From Limnephilus marmoratus (taxonomy: Eukaryota; Arthropoda; Insecta; Trichoptera; Limnephilidae), in contig OU862920.1 in assembly GCA_917880885.1 (NCBI GenBank), positions 5,146,001-5,210,000 on the forward strand: a stretch of 64,000 nucleotides of DNA, read 5' to 3'. A program made the translations under genes and the position numbers. Below the pieces are notes generated by a model. It saw only the letters and a list, made by a program, of their open reading frames with translations, ran no database searches and had not been told where the DNA came from. The stretch's first letter is position 1. Each line of letters opens with the position of its first letter. This document shows, in pieces, positions 20,757-30,619 of the stretch.

Positions 20757-21406
20757 CATTCATTCATTGAGCGCTTTTATTATTATCGTGAAGATCCACG
20801 ATTACGATACCGTGACGGCACAAAAAAACATGAAATCCTTATAACGCTGCAGCTCTGTCTTATACATTAAATAATGACGGAAATTGCTTATTATTTTCTT
20901 TATACGTTGAGGGAGATGCATGATAATGATTGTAAGTTTATTTGGGAGGGGGGGGGGGGGGGGGTGCAGACATACGTTCACCGTTTATCTTATTTTCGAC
21001 TTTTCGACTGTTATTATTTAGTATATAAGAAAGAGCTGCAGCAATATATGTACGTGACTAAATGCAAAACCATTATCTCGCTGTTATTTGACGTTTGTGA
21101 ATTATTGGAAATCACTCACGATTCAATATTTTCTTTGAAAATACATTCCAAACTTTATCATCACGGCCAGTAGTATTGCAGGGGTCTATGGAGACGTCAC
21201 GGTATGGTGGATGTGAGAGATGCACGAAAATTACAACTTTTTTTCTTTTGGAGGAAACAGACCTACTTACATTATGTACTCTATTTTTTGATAGAGCTGC
21301 AGCATTACTGTGTTATGGAAGTATGTTTAATGTCTTTTTAATACCGTTACGGTACCATAACCGTGAATATTCACTGTTGTAATAAAAGCGTTCATTCATT
21401 TATTCA
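20757..21406. mobile_element. ~650-bp element with long terminal inverted repeats
   Basis: The left arm 'attgagcgcttttattatt...gataccgtgacgg...cgctgcagctctgtc' (20765-20857) is inverted at 21285-21400 ('gatagagctgcagc...taccgttacggtacc...aataaaagcgttcat'). About 100 bp per arm, with indels. The interior includes an 18-G run and the block 'gggtgcagacatacgttcaccg', which recurs at 62868. The 99-residue open frame across the interior is not convincing. Confidence 0.65.
20948..20965 (+). repeat. Poly-G run
   Basis: A homopolymer of about 18 G inside the inverted-repeat element. At the related sequence near 62865 only four G are present, so the run probably expanded here. Confidence 0.8.
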
Positions 21407-22232
21407 CGAAAATAAAATCGAAGTTCAAATAAAAATGTGACAGGGTATTAAATATTGGGTTGAGTTGGGTTTAACTTTTCAAAAGTACCATTTGGCGATC
21501 CCTTAATGAGTTTTGATAACTCATGGGAATGCCACTTCGTTGTATGTTTTATTTAAATAAAAAAATAAGAAAAACAGATGTACTTAAAACACTGCCAACT
21601 GTCAACTACTTGTATGTCATGACCAGAGGACTGAACTCATCGGTTCGGATTTGATTCTGACAATTTTTACAACTCGTCCACAACTCGTTATGTTTTGACA
21701 TATTTAATTTCCCTAAGAGTTTACAAGCAGATATTTTTATTTCAGGGATAACTTCAAGGGAAATAATGTCTCCGGTGCTGTGCAATGATTTCTTTGGCAT
21801 ATTTAATTGAAATATTTGCAATTGAATACCATAAAAGTGTAGCGTGTAAAAATAATATTAACTACACCGAAGATATGGACATTCTAGCGCCATTAATTAG
21901 TGAAATAAAGCAACTATTCCATGTTAGCGAACATGTTGATAAAATTCACAACCTTTTACGGAATGCGTGTAAATCGACCATTAAGACGTGTATGCAAAAA
22001 TACAGTCGTAGAAAAACACACACTACCAATTGTGGTCAGATGTAAGAAAAGCGTATGTTATTTCGATCGTTAATTTCACATTACTTTAACAGGATGATCA
22101 GATGGATGTTTAAAGGATTTGAAGAGACAATATTTGTAAAATATCCGGTGAGAGTATTATTCTACAGAGTAGTCAAGACTAGTGTTTGGCAGAACACGAT
22201 TTCAGAATGCACTGGTTCTCATTTCTGAGGTA
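21407..22232. other. Intergenic, nothing recognised
   Basis: Two overlapping open frames on opposite strands (21606-21821 and 21785-22045) have no recognisable family, splice sites or close relatives in the window. They are left uncalled. Confidence 0.35.
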
Positions 22233-22595
22233 CCATTTGACATACTTTAACCAATGATTCCTGACATTATTTGGAGTAAAAAATGTGAACGAAATTTAGG
22301 TCTCCGGTGACTTTTGCAATGACTTTTTTTAAAGTGTTTTTTTCGTCAAAATCAAAAAAGACAAATTGGTTAGAGGTTGGGCAGTCATTCAGCCGAGTAA
22401 CAATCCAACCTCTAACCCCGCCCCAATTGTCCAACAGCTACTATTTTTTTACATTATTGTAGAAAAAAAACATCAAAAATGTTACCAGAGACCAAAAGCT
22501 CATTTATTTTTTTTTCTCCAAATAATGTCAGGAATCACTGGTTAAAGCAAGGTTAAAGTAAGTCAAGTACGCTCCTTAACACCCTGTATAAAAAT
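22233..22595. mobile_element. Foldback element, complete copy
   Basis: The left arm 'ctttaaccaatgattcctgacattatttggag..aaaaatgt' mirrors the right arm 'ctccaaataatgtcaggaatcactggttaaag'. Inner arms 'ggttagaggttgggc' and 'caacctctaaccccg' also mirror. The right end runs out as 'gtacgctccttaacaccctgtata'. The half copies at 4710-4860 and 41005-41200 begin with the inverse of that end, so the family boundary is defined by three copies. Non-coding. Confidence 0.75.
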
Positions 22596-23779
22596 CACGT
22601 TTTATTGACACCGAAGACCTCGATTTAGAGTTAAATCTGAGTTAGCTGAGTTCACAACGCAGCGTCTCATAGTCTTGTATATTATACGAAATCTGGTGTC
22701 AATACACAAACACCTCCCCACCTTCCACATCATAACCTCAAAACATTTGCAGTAATACAAACAAAAAGAGTTCATAAAAAATATATTTTTTTGAGGTGGC
22801 GGGATAGTTGAGTTTTTGTTTGCGGCTTTTGTAGTACATTTTGTGTAAGGTATTCAACTCTATTCAAGACGTTCGCACTTTAGCAGCGCAATGTCTAAGT
22901 AATAATGTGTTTAGACATATTCAACATCTTAAATCTCAGAACAGCGGCGTCCTAATGGAGCAAGCCGAACATTAGATATAATAACGGCTATCATCAACGC
23001 TTCCGCCATCCGAGGTAATGTTCATGGAGGCACTGGTGCACTTCCTCGCCACCAACTATGCAATCATTCCACAAACACTATTATCACTGCTACCCGTGAA
23101 GGCCTCTGGAGACTGCAAGCCATTACTCATCCCACTTGAACCGATTCCAGCCACTGACACTCTTTCCACAGGGATACGCAAGTCCGCTACTAAAGTTGAA
23201 TACTTATGTCGCAAACTACAACGTGTGGCGCATAATTGTCACTGGTCGCTACTGAAATTACAACACACGCGTCGCCACCAATCATTCTTGAATTCTCGAT
23301 TCCTACGCCAAAACTAGAATATTTCATAACCTTACTCGCAAACAGACAAAATTGCAGTGATGTCATTTTCAGAAGCTGCCATTTTTGGTTGATTGTTTTG
23401 TTCATAGCACTGATTGCACACACATTGTTACAAAATGTTTGACACAAGTTACGCAACTTTTTTAGTCTCGACGATGTAGATATACCATCACTCGGGTGAG
23501 CTTCAGAATCATTTCTAATAGGTACCGACGCAAACGTTCGCTTGTGGCCTAGGAGATATCCATTGTGAAACATGACACGTTACGATCCGATACGATTGTA
23601 CCCCCAGCCAGGAGTACTCCTGTCCCGATGAGACAGGTACAGCAGGGGGCACTGATTTGTTAGGACTTGGAACACGTTCTCTGAAGATGGGAAGGAGGTC
23701 GGAGTTTAATCGACCGGTATACAAGGCAACCTAATAAGCCAATATTGGAATATTGGAAGGGCAGGAATAGACGAATCGA
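22596..23779. other. Unassigned, moderately GC-rich
   Basis: The 22990-23330 and 23540-23720 stretches are richer in GC and hold several open frames of 60-127 residues on both strands. None shows a domain, and the frames contradict each other. This is perhaps an old LINE or gene remnant. A small stem (CCTGTC...GACAGG) lies at 23619-23637. Confidence 0.3.
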
Positions 23780-24290
23780 TTGAGCGTTGTTTTTTTTGTG
23801 TCTTCTTTCTTCTGCCTTTTCTTATCTTTCCTTGCATCTTTTTGGCTCTTCCTGATTCATCTTGTCTCTGTTTGTTTATTCAAGTTTTTCTTTGCTCTTC
23901 TTGCCCCGTCTTGGCTTGCCTTGGTTCTTCTTGCGAATTGTATTTTCTTGCACATTTTTACTTTTTTTAAATTTTATTATTATTTTTTTATTAAAGAGAA
24001 AATACGGATACAGATTTCTATTAACAAGAATATACAAACCACAACTAGATAACTCACCTGCATTTAAACTATTTCTCACGAATTGACTTTTACCGCCCCT
24101 TATCGTCTCTTCCAGTTTCTTCTTGGCCTTTCTTGCCTCTTCTTATATCTTCTCGCCCCTTCTTGGCTCGTCTTGCCTCTTCTTGGCTCGAATCTTTTAC
24201 TTCTTACCGCCGCTTCTGGTTTATTTTGGTCTCTTCGACATAAAACACGATGACGTAAATAAATAAGTCTAAGAGCTTTATTCAAGGTTA
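23780..24290. repeat. Pyrimidine-rich degenerate repeat, interrupted
   Basis: Units close to 'cttcttggctcgtcttgcctctt' repeat irregularly at 23800-23945 and again at 24108-24230. An AT-rich segment (23946-24107) with no such units splits them. This looks like one low-complexity tract with an insertion. The arginine/lysine-rich minus-strand frames are translations of this repeat. Confidence 0.55.
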
Positions 24291-24652
24291 CTGAAAATTA
24301 CATCTATAATTTCCAATCAGAACATTACAAAAATTTTAACAGCTGGATGATTTCCTGTTTGCCATTTTTTTCCTTGAGGCTTTATTATATATTGTAACTA
24401 TTTATGCTGCCCTAGTTTTGACAGGAAAAGGTTTTTGAAATTTTAATATATACAAATGAAAGTTTATTTATTTTATTGATGTTGTGGCGCCATTTTAATT
24501 CAAAATTGAGAGATTTCTTTATTTTTTCATTAAAAATTTATAGATTTTTATTAAAAAAACCGACACTTTTCGTGAGCAATGCTCTCTTCCTCAGGGTTTA
24601 CTTAAAATTTGAGTTTTTGAGATAGGTATGCGGGACTGATCCATTACCTAGC
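24291..24652. other. Intergenic, nothing recognised
   Basis: AT-rich. Contains 'ccgacacttttcgtgagcaatgctctcttcctcagg' (24560-24595), which has the look of a conserved interspersed repeat but has no second copy here. Confidence 0.35.
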
Positions 24653-25069
24653 ATGGATACCACCTTCGACGTAGATACCACTCTTTGCAGGACCCCTTTA
24701 ATCTCTCTTCCTTCATTTGAGAGACGTTTGAGATTTCGGAAGCCAACTGGTTCAACTAGGAGTGAATATCTTCTAAAATTTGATACCTATCTCAACTCGG
24801 ACCATTTGTTGAACTCCTTTCAATGTTTCTGCGTTGAACCAATTTCAATTGAAACGAAGAAAAAAAGAGTCAAAAGGTATCTACCATTGGATGGCGCTCG
24901 TGGGTGGGAAAGAGAAACAGAGATCACCAACATTTTTTTAAATATGTATTCCGCAACCGAAGTTTTCAATAATGCTTCCGTTCGTCTAGATTTCTTGAAA
25001 GTCTTATTTATTATCTTGCCGTATGGCCGTATGCCGTATGAATACATTAACGTTCGTTCTAAAGGATGA
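24653..25069 (+). CDS. Unrecognised 138-codon open reading frame
   Basis: The frame starts at ATG (MDTTFDVDTTLCRTPLISLP) and ends at a TGA. It has no signal peptide, membrane segment or known motif. The middle is rich in charged residues (KKKRVKRY, WERETE) and the C-terminus is hydrophobic-aromatic (FIILPYGRMPYEYI). Composition is more protein-like than most frames nearby, but no intron boundary, promoter or paralogue is visible, and a frame this long can occur by chance in 64 kb. It is kept as a low-confidence hypothetical. Confidence 0.2.
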   Translation: MDTTFDVDTTLCRTPLISLPSFERRLRFRKPTGSTRSEYLLKFDTYLNSDHLLNSFQCFCVEPISIETKKKRVKRYLPLDGARGWERETEITNIFLNMYSATEVFNNASVRLDFLKVLFIILPYGRMPYEYINVRSKG

Positions 25070-25418
25070 TGAATCGCCACCTAGGAACTGGTTAAATGGA
25101 AAGATCATATCAATCTCAAAATGATCATCGAAAGATCATCTCAAAGTGATTATCAGTAATCTACTAAATATCTTTTCCCAGTCAACCATCTTAAAAATGA
25201 GGGTACTTTTACCACAGTGATTAAGCGATAGACAATAGACATTAAAAACCGTGCAAAAATCTACGTTCTATCTGCAATTCTACCATCAAAAAACTTGAAA
25301 CGGTGAATTGTATAGTATATGTAGGTAATTCTACGTCATAATATCAATTATTATAAGTAATAATCATTAGCCTGAAACACTCATCTTCATTGAAAAAATC
25401 TCCCGAGAAAAGATACAT
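25070..25418. other. Intergenic, nothing recognised
   Basis: AT-rich. Holds the local repeat 'aaagatcat.tcaa' three times at 25099-25145. No gene. Confidence 0.4.
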
Positions 25419-25496
25419 GCCGCCGACGGGACTCGAACCCTCATCCTTCTGATTTCCGGTCAACTGCACTTATCCACTGAGCGACATCGGCTTAAC
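25419..25496 (-). repeat. tRNA-like SINE head
   Basis: On the minus strand 'gccgatgtcgctcagtggataag' and 'gagggttcgagtcccgtcggcggca' give strong A and B boxes and parts of the D and T arms. The acceptor and T stems cannot both form with correct lengths, so it is probably a SINE head and not a tRNA gene. It points away from the plus-strand SINE-A body that starts at about 25505. Confidence 0.55.
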
Positions 25497-25504
25497 TAAA
25501 TCGC

Positions 25505-25700
25505 CCTAGTGAAAAACCGTCATTAGGAATCGAAACGTTTCTTGAAATGTTAGGTGATCAGATCTGAATAGCCAGATACTTCCTCTCTTTCCTCTTCCAC
25601 ATCTCCTTTCCCTCCTAAATACTTCAACCTCACAACTTGGACATCATAGTCTCAATGACTCTAAATGTTTAGGAGCAGTTTGAATTCTCGTGTGGTACTC
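25505..25700 (+). repeat. SINE-A body fragment
   Basis: 'gtcattaggaatcgaaacgtttcttgaa' and 'gtgatcagatctgaatagccagatacttcc' align with 13355-13415. The pyrimidine-rich stretch and 'taggagcagttt' follow. The head next to it is in the opposite orientation, which suggests an inverted junction of two SINEs. Confidence 0.6.
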
Positions 25701-25815
25701 ACACTTTTTTATCCTATAGGGGTATGTGTTTGTCTCTTTTTAGTGTCGTTATTTTTCGTTTCATCGAGTTTCAAATTACAACGGTGCTAACAGAGAAGAT
25801 TTCACTTAAAAAAAA
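25701..25815 (+). mobile_element. T1-family element, partial (interior 1)
   Basis: 'tgtgtttgtctctttttagtgtcg' and 'gtttcatcgagtttcaaattacaacggtgctaa' mark this half copy. It lies directly downstream of the SINE-A body; the other T1 end is absent. Confidence 0.6.
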
Positions 25816-26519
25816 TCCAATTAATTAAGACTTTAAAAAATTCTCAACAAGTCGATGATTACATTACCCTATGAACTTACCAACTGCGGAAATATGTCAA
25901 CAATGCTAACTCATACAGAAATGGCATCCGCGCTCGTACAATTCGCATCAGCAAAGTATAATGGATAGAAAGAATTGTATTTTTGTTCTTTACTTAATAG
26001 CACGATGAAGGTCCCTTTGACATTGCCGACTCCTACGCTACCAACTTTGTTATTAGACTTTATGTACGAGTACAATTGAGGAAAATAAATTGTGACATTT
26101 TTGCCATTGCACGCCATGTCTGGTCAATTTATTGACTGGGTTGCGCGTTAAAACTGCTGCAGGAAGATACAATAACAAACATCATATGATTGAAGGGGTA
26201 TTTCAGTGCAATATGAAAAATGTGCAAAGAATAGCCAAATAATGTAAAAACTGTTGAAAGTTATTTGAATTGAATTCGGTCTTTCAATAATAATCATTTA
26301 AGCCAACGTTACCCGAATCTCTACCGATATCTTACATATCTCCCTTAAACACGTTAATTTTTAAAGTTCTTAAAAAAAATATATGTTATTCTTAAAGATA
26401 ATATCTAGACATTCCCCGCGCTGAAACGAAAATTATATAAAATTCCCTCGATTAAAAAAAATCGCGAAGTGCTCTCCAAATATTATTATAAACACGTTTG
26501 TTTCAGTAATCTGGAAGTA
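25816..26519. other. Intergenic, nothing recognised
   Basis: AT-rich sequence without recognised repeat or gene. A minus-strand frame at 25911-26117 has no family resemblance. Confidence 0.4.
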
Positions 26520-26521
26520 AG

Positions 26522-27330
26522 TTGCCTGTTGTATGCGATGCGGTGCTGATTTCTAACAGTATGGAAAATCTACAGTCTCTCGTGTCTAGGATGAACGAAG
26601 TATGTATGAAGAATGAGTTAATGATGAATGTAAGTAAGTCTAAAGTCATGGTAATTGAAAGAGAGAGTATGAAAACAATGTGCAACATAGTTGTGAATGA
26701 TGAGTATTTGGAGCAGGTGGATGAGTTTGTGTACTTGGGAAGTATGTTTACGAGAGATGGAAGGGCTGACAGAGATATCGAAAGAAGGGTACATGCAGGC
26801 AACTCTATTAATAGAGGACAACAAAAAACTGTCCAAAGAAGCGAAGTTAGCTGATGTATGGCAGTGAGGCATGGAACTGGCAGAGGAAAGATGGAAGTAG
26901 ACTGAATGCTGTAGAAATGAGATCCCTGAGGCGTATGTGTGGTAAAACCATGTACGATCGTGTGAGAAATGTGGAGATCCGCGAAGAATGCAAGGCTGAT
27001 GTAAGCGTGGTGAGTAAGATTAAGAAAGGGACGCTCAGATGGTTTGGGCATGTAGAGCGAATGAACGAGGAAAGGAGTGTAAGGAGAATATATGACGCAA
27101 TTGTGAATGGAAGAAGAAGTCGGGGACGCCCGAGGAAGACATGGCACGACCAAGTGAATCAGATACTTGAGTCGGGCCAAGTGAAGAGTCGGAATAATAG
27201 AAAAGCATGTATGAGACGATGTATGAATGTGAACGAGGCAAGGAGTGTGTGTCAAGATCGAGTTGTTTAGCGGGCCGTCCTCTCTGCCTGCCCCTGCTGG
27301 GAAACGGCGTGATGGTTAGTTAGTTGTTTC
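26522..27330 (+). pseudogene. RTE-like LINE reverse transcriptase, 3' part
   Basis: Plus-strand frames give AVLISNSMENLQSLVSRMNE, YLEQVDEFVYLGSMF and, after a frame break near 26850, YGSEAWNWQRKDGSRLNAVE, LRWFGHVERMNEERSVRRIY and GRRSRGRPRKTWHDQ. This is the palm-end, thumb and C-terminal order of RTE-type reverse transcriptases. At the start (26533-26548) the catalytic box reads as YA..DAVL with a 4-nt deletion that removes one codon and shifts frame, so it is catalytically dead. The 3' end 'cggcgtgatggttagttagtt' marks a TTAG-type tail. The endonuclease half is missing. A shorter minus-strand copy is at 12043-12245. Confidence 0.8.
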
Positions 27331-27770
27331 AGTTATTTTACAAGTTATATATATGAAAAAATATTACAACCCCTCGAGATTTTTGCTCTAAACGAGTCGT
27401 GTTTTATTAAACATTTTCACAATTTTTGCATCGTTTGTGTCGCTTTAAATACTAGCGCGCTCCTCTAAAATTCGTAATTTCATATCTCTCCATCTTCTTC
27501 TTTTTGAGCCCGTTTGCGACGCCTTAAGCACCTGTAGTAAGCACTCAAAAATAAGAAGGGGTAATATGTAAATAGGTATGTTAGAGGGAGTTCGCTAATA
27601 TTAAGAAAACGTTTATATTTTAACGAAAATTGAGTAAATGTTTAATAAAATACGAATCGTTTAAAACGGAACGAAAATCTCGTGGGAAATATCATAAAAA
27701 GTATTTAAAGAAATACTGGGAATTTTTCATACCTATGTATATAACTTGTAAAATAACAGAAAAAAACGAA
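27331..27770. other. Intergenic, nothing recognised
   Basis: AT-rich sequence between the RTE fragment and the T1 element. No features supported. Confidence 0.4.
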
Positions 27771-28440
27771 ATGTGCAATTCACATGCGGTAGAAGTGAAA
27801 CCTTAAGAAAACTAAAGTTGACAAGAGTGGGGAGGCTCCGAAGCACCGCACAAAGAGGAGACAACTTAGCAGGCGGGTATGGGTACCGCCGCCCCGGGAA
27901 CCATTTATTGGACAACCAACACCCCTGCCACAGGTCACCCCAAGTGGTTCGCTACGTTTGGTGACTTAGCAGGGGTGCCCGGGTTCATGGGATGAGGTTT
28001 GTCTAGGTCTTGGTGGCGGATACGTTTGCCCAACCACTGCGTGGCGGGCTGGATCGGAGGAGACTGATTGCGGTAGGCCCTTTGACCTCTCCAGCCGGAT
28101 TCTCCTGACCCTTCGCCTTGCACCGCAGTGTGAGGAATAGATTCACACGTCCGTCACTCCAGGCCACATTGACCCTCAGATTCCTACCCACCCCTCATAT
28201 CTTTTTCCTTCCCATGTCTTCTTCTCCCTCCTTTCCCTTAAAAAACCCTCCACACAGCATCCTCAAAGATGACATGGGCCCCTAGGGAAATTGTTTTCCC
28301 AGTGCCACCTGTGTGGAGCTAATGTATAAAAAGACCGATTATACCATCTCATTCTCTCGCAGGCTGAATCATATAGATGTATTGTCTCTTTTTAGCGTCG
28401 CTTTTTCGTTTCATCGAATTTAAAATCAGCGGTACTTAGT
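27771..28440. mobile_element. T1-family element (interior 1) split by a LINE insertion
   Basis: The left half (27771-27862) begins 'gtgcaattcacatgcggtagaagtgaaac' and runs to 'caaagaggagac'. The right half (28332-28440) resumes with 'agaccgattataccatctcattctctcgcag' and ends 'aaatcagcggtacttag'. Joining the halves gives the same order as the intact copies at 51885 and 60262. AGAC is present on both sides of the insertion, consistent with a target duplication. Confidence 0.8.
27863..28331 (+). mobile_element. LINE 3' region inserted in T1
   Basis: Starts in 'gcaggcgggtatgggtaccgccgccccggg', contains 'gacttagcaggggtgcccgggttcatggg' and 'gaggtttgtctaggtcttgg', and ends with the worn stem 'gggcccctagggaaattgttttcccagtg', then 'gctaatgtataaaa'. 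It is a 5'-truncated, 3'-UTR-only copy of the LINE family whose coding end is at 52796-53395. Orientation is plus. Copies: 7935-8165 (-), 61865-62232 (+). Confidence 0.75.
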
Positions 28441-28529
28441 ACTTCCACTCTAGAACGTGCCTCTGGTATTTATATACCTTATGTTATTTTTAAATAATTA
28501 AACTGCGAAAATACAAATCAACCAAATAA

Positions 28530-28605
28530 AATGGACTTGAAACCGCAACCTCCGGATCACTAGTCGAGAGCCTTTCCCCTCAACCACGGAGGCCGTCATA
28601 TTGCT
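28530..28605 (-). repeat. tRNA-like SINE head
   Basis: On the minus strand 'ggcctccgtggttgaggggaaagg' and 'gaggttgcggtttcaagtcc' stand at tRNA-like A/B-box spacing. No cloverleaf forms, and no downstream SINE body could be matched. Confidence 0.45.
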
Positions 28606-30040
28606 CCTTACAAAAAAAATAAAACGCACACATATTTTGTTAATCAAGTATATAATTAACATTATCATCATTATAATAATAACACAAACATAAATTATTT
28701 TAAAATCGTTTTAAATTTGGAACTGATTTCGCAAGAGAAGTTAAAATTAATCCATCGAGCAGACAGACTCTTTATCGATGACAATGCATTCTGTAACCCT
28801 TTGGTGGTACTCACGTGCACTCAAGCTTTTACGATTTTAATTTTTTTAAGCAAAAAGTTTAAATTATTCGTATCATATAAAAAAGTTCGCGTCATAAAAT
28901 GCTTTTTACCTTTTTTGCGTATTGTTTTGCGTTATTAAATATGTGATGGGTGCTACAAAAGGTTTGATCTGACAATCTATAAAATCACGCTCGTTTATTA
29001 AAAGGAATTTTTGTGCAAAAAAACGTATTTGGCTTCGAATAAAACCAGGGCTTTATACTTGATTAATAGGCCACTTCCATCACATTTTTAAAAAAAAAAT
29101 TCCGGTTTAGCAAATATTCTAAGACATTCTGTATTTTTTTGTTTTTTTAATCGTATTTTTGAAACCCTGGGGATTTTTTGAAAATTTCAATCCGAAAAAT
29201 CAGACCATTTTTTATAAACCGGAAAGACAGGACATAATTTTATAGGTGTGAAAAAACGATAATTACATAGCCGAAAATCATTTTAAAAAAAGAACTTTTT
29301 CCACACGAATGGCACATGAGAATAACGAGGCATACCAAAAATATTACATCACATAAATATTTTTTTTCCTTGATCCAACTTATTGATCATAAATCATTAT
29401 AATGTACAGGGTCTATATTACTAAATTCAATGTAATATTTTTGTACTTGTAAATTATAATAGTAATAAGAATATTATAAAATTTTATTTTGTTAAAATCA
29501 GCACCATAATCATTATACCTCTAAAACACGTACCGACATCATCTTCACGTTCTGAAGAGAACCCCGTACATCAACCCAGAACATCTGTCAAAAAGTGAAA
29601 CCAAATGATAAGTTAGCAAAGAACAAACAATAAATCTAGTGAACGAATTAAAATATTCGCCTGAAATCAAAGTGATGCCATATAAAAAAATAATTCAGTG
29701 TGGAATTTTACAAAATTAATAGAAACATTTTCGGAGACGGGACATTTTCATGTAGTGACGTCAAGAGCCCAAATAATGGATTTATTTATTTAAAATTTTA
29801 AAAAAAATGTACATATCTAACAATTTTCGTAATTTTAGTAAAAAGATCTATCCACATGATTATTTCCAAGTCGTTATGAAATCCATGCAAGTGGCCTATT
29901 CCGATTAGAAATCGGAAAAATCGGAAAAACGGCTTCATAAAATTGACTGCAGGTATTGCAATTACTCTTTTGACATATAAAAAAATAACAACCTTAACTG
30001 CGAAAATTTTCGATCAAGGAATTTTATTTATTTACTAGCT
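28606..30040. other. Long AT-rich intergenic stretch
   Basis: No gene or transposon was recognised in about 1.4 kb. Open frames are short and AT-driven. This is the largest block in the window about which nothing can be said. Confidence 0.5.
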
Positions 30041-30115
30041 TTTACACTCGGCTTGGCTCACATGGTATTTAGGGGAAATATATATATCTACATATATATA
30101 AAAATCAAATTTTTG
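30041..30115 (-). repeat. Helitron-type 3' end
   Basis: 'actagcttttacactcggcttggctcac' reads on the minus strand as a GC-rich segment ending in CTAGT, the Helitron 3' signature. The rest of the element is not traceable; 'atatataaaaatcaaatttttgcttgc' at 30096 resembles a Helitron 5' start on the plus strand. Confidence 0.4.
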
Positions 30116-30144
30116 CTTGCTTCTGGGTTTGAATACATATATTT

Positions 30145-30206
30145 AGAAAAAGGTTTTTCTCTACTCTGAGACAGAAAGTGTCCTTTTAGAGTTGTCGTGT
30201 TTAGGT
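30145..30206 (-). pseudogene. Decayed zinc-finger unit beyond the gene's stop
   Basis: On the minus strand 'actctaaaaggacactttctg' followed by 'agtagagaaaaacctttttc' matches the last fingers of the gene (TLKRHLLTH, then linker SGEKPFS) with several substitutions. Its spacing and orientation are those of the next finger in the tandem array. It is separated from the array only by the repeat block at 30207-30614. Confidence 0.6.
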
Positions 30207-30614
30207 TCGAAGGCGTCTACTAATATCTACAGGGATTCCAAAAACTGAAAAAATCGAACTAATATCTACGAGAACCAAAGTGTTGACGAATATCTACAGC
30301 TCAAACTGTTGAAATAACGTAATATTGCGTATGCAGTTTAAAAAACTTAAGTAATTATGTAAGTATGTATGTAAAAATCCCTAATATCGGACTATTGGAC
30401 ACATTTAGCTGATTAGTCCAACCTACGCTCTGTAGATATTAGTTCAACCTACGCTCTGTAGATATTAGTCAACACTGGGACCACCATAGATATTCGTCCG
30501 ACCTTAGCTCTGTAGATATTATTCAACACTCTGAAGTTCGTAGATATTAGTTCAACATAGGAACTGTATATATTCGTCCGACATACAGGCTGTAGATATT
30601 AGTATCTGGAGTCG
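30207..30614. repeat. Inverted array of a TAGATATT-core repeat, inserted in the finger array
   Basis: TAGATATT cores (one variant) start at 30433, 30459, 30487, 30513, 30541, 30567 and 30593, with spacings of 26-28 bp. Between cores the sequence alternates around 'agttcaacctacgctctg' and 'cgtccgac.ta'. Three inverse cores (AATATCTA) lie at 30222, 30261 and 30289. The block is flanked by zinc-finger coding sequence on both sides and looks like an inserted foldback element with internal tandem repeats. Confidence 0.75.
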
Positions 30615-30619
30615 TCGGT

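Noticed and set aside
23876..24285. Arg/Lys/Glu-rich open frames
   Set aside because: They follow from the pyrimidine-rich degenerate repeat and have no independent support.
25419..25496. Possible tRNA gene on the minus strand
   Set aside because: A and B boxes are good but acceptor and T stems cannot form together with correct lengths; called a SINE head.
26503..27255. 250-codon minus-strand open frame
   Set aside because: It is the antisense of the RTE reverse transcriptase, whose plus-strand frames show the conserved motifs.
30433..30600. CRISPR-like regular repeats
   Set aside because: Repeats are degenerate, the unit is only ~27 bp in total, there are no unique spacers of constant size and no cas genes; the DNA is eukaryotic.
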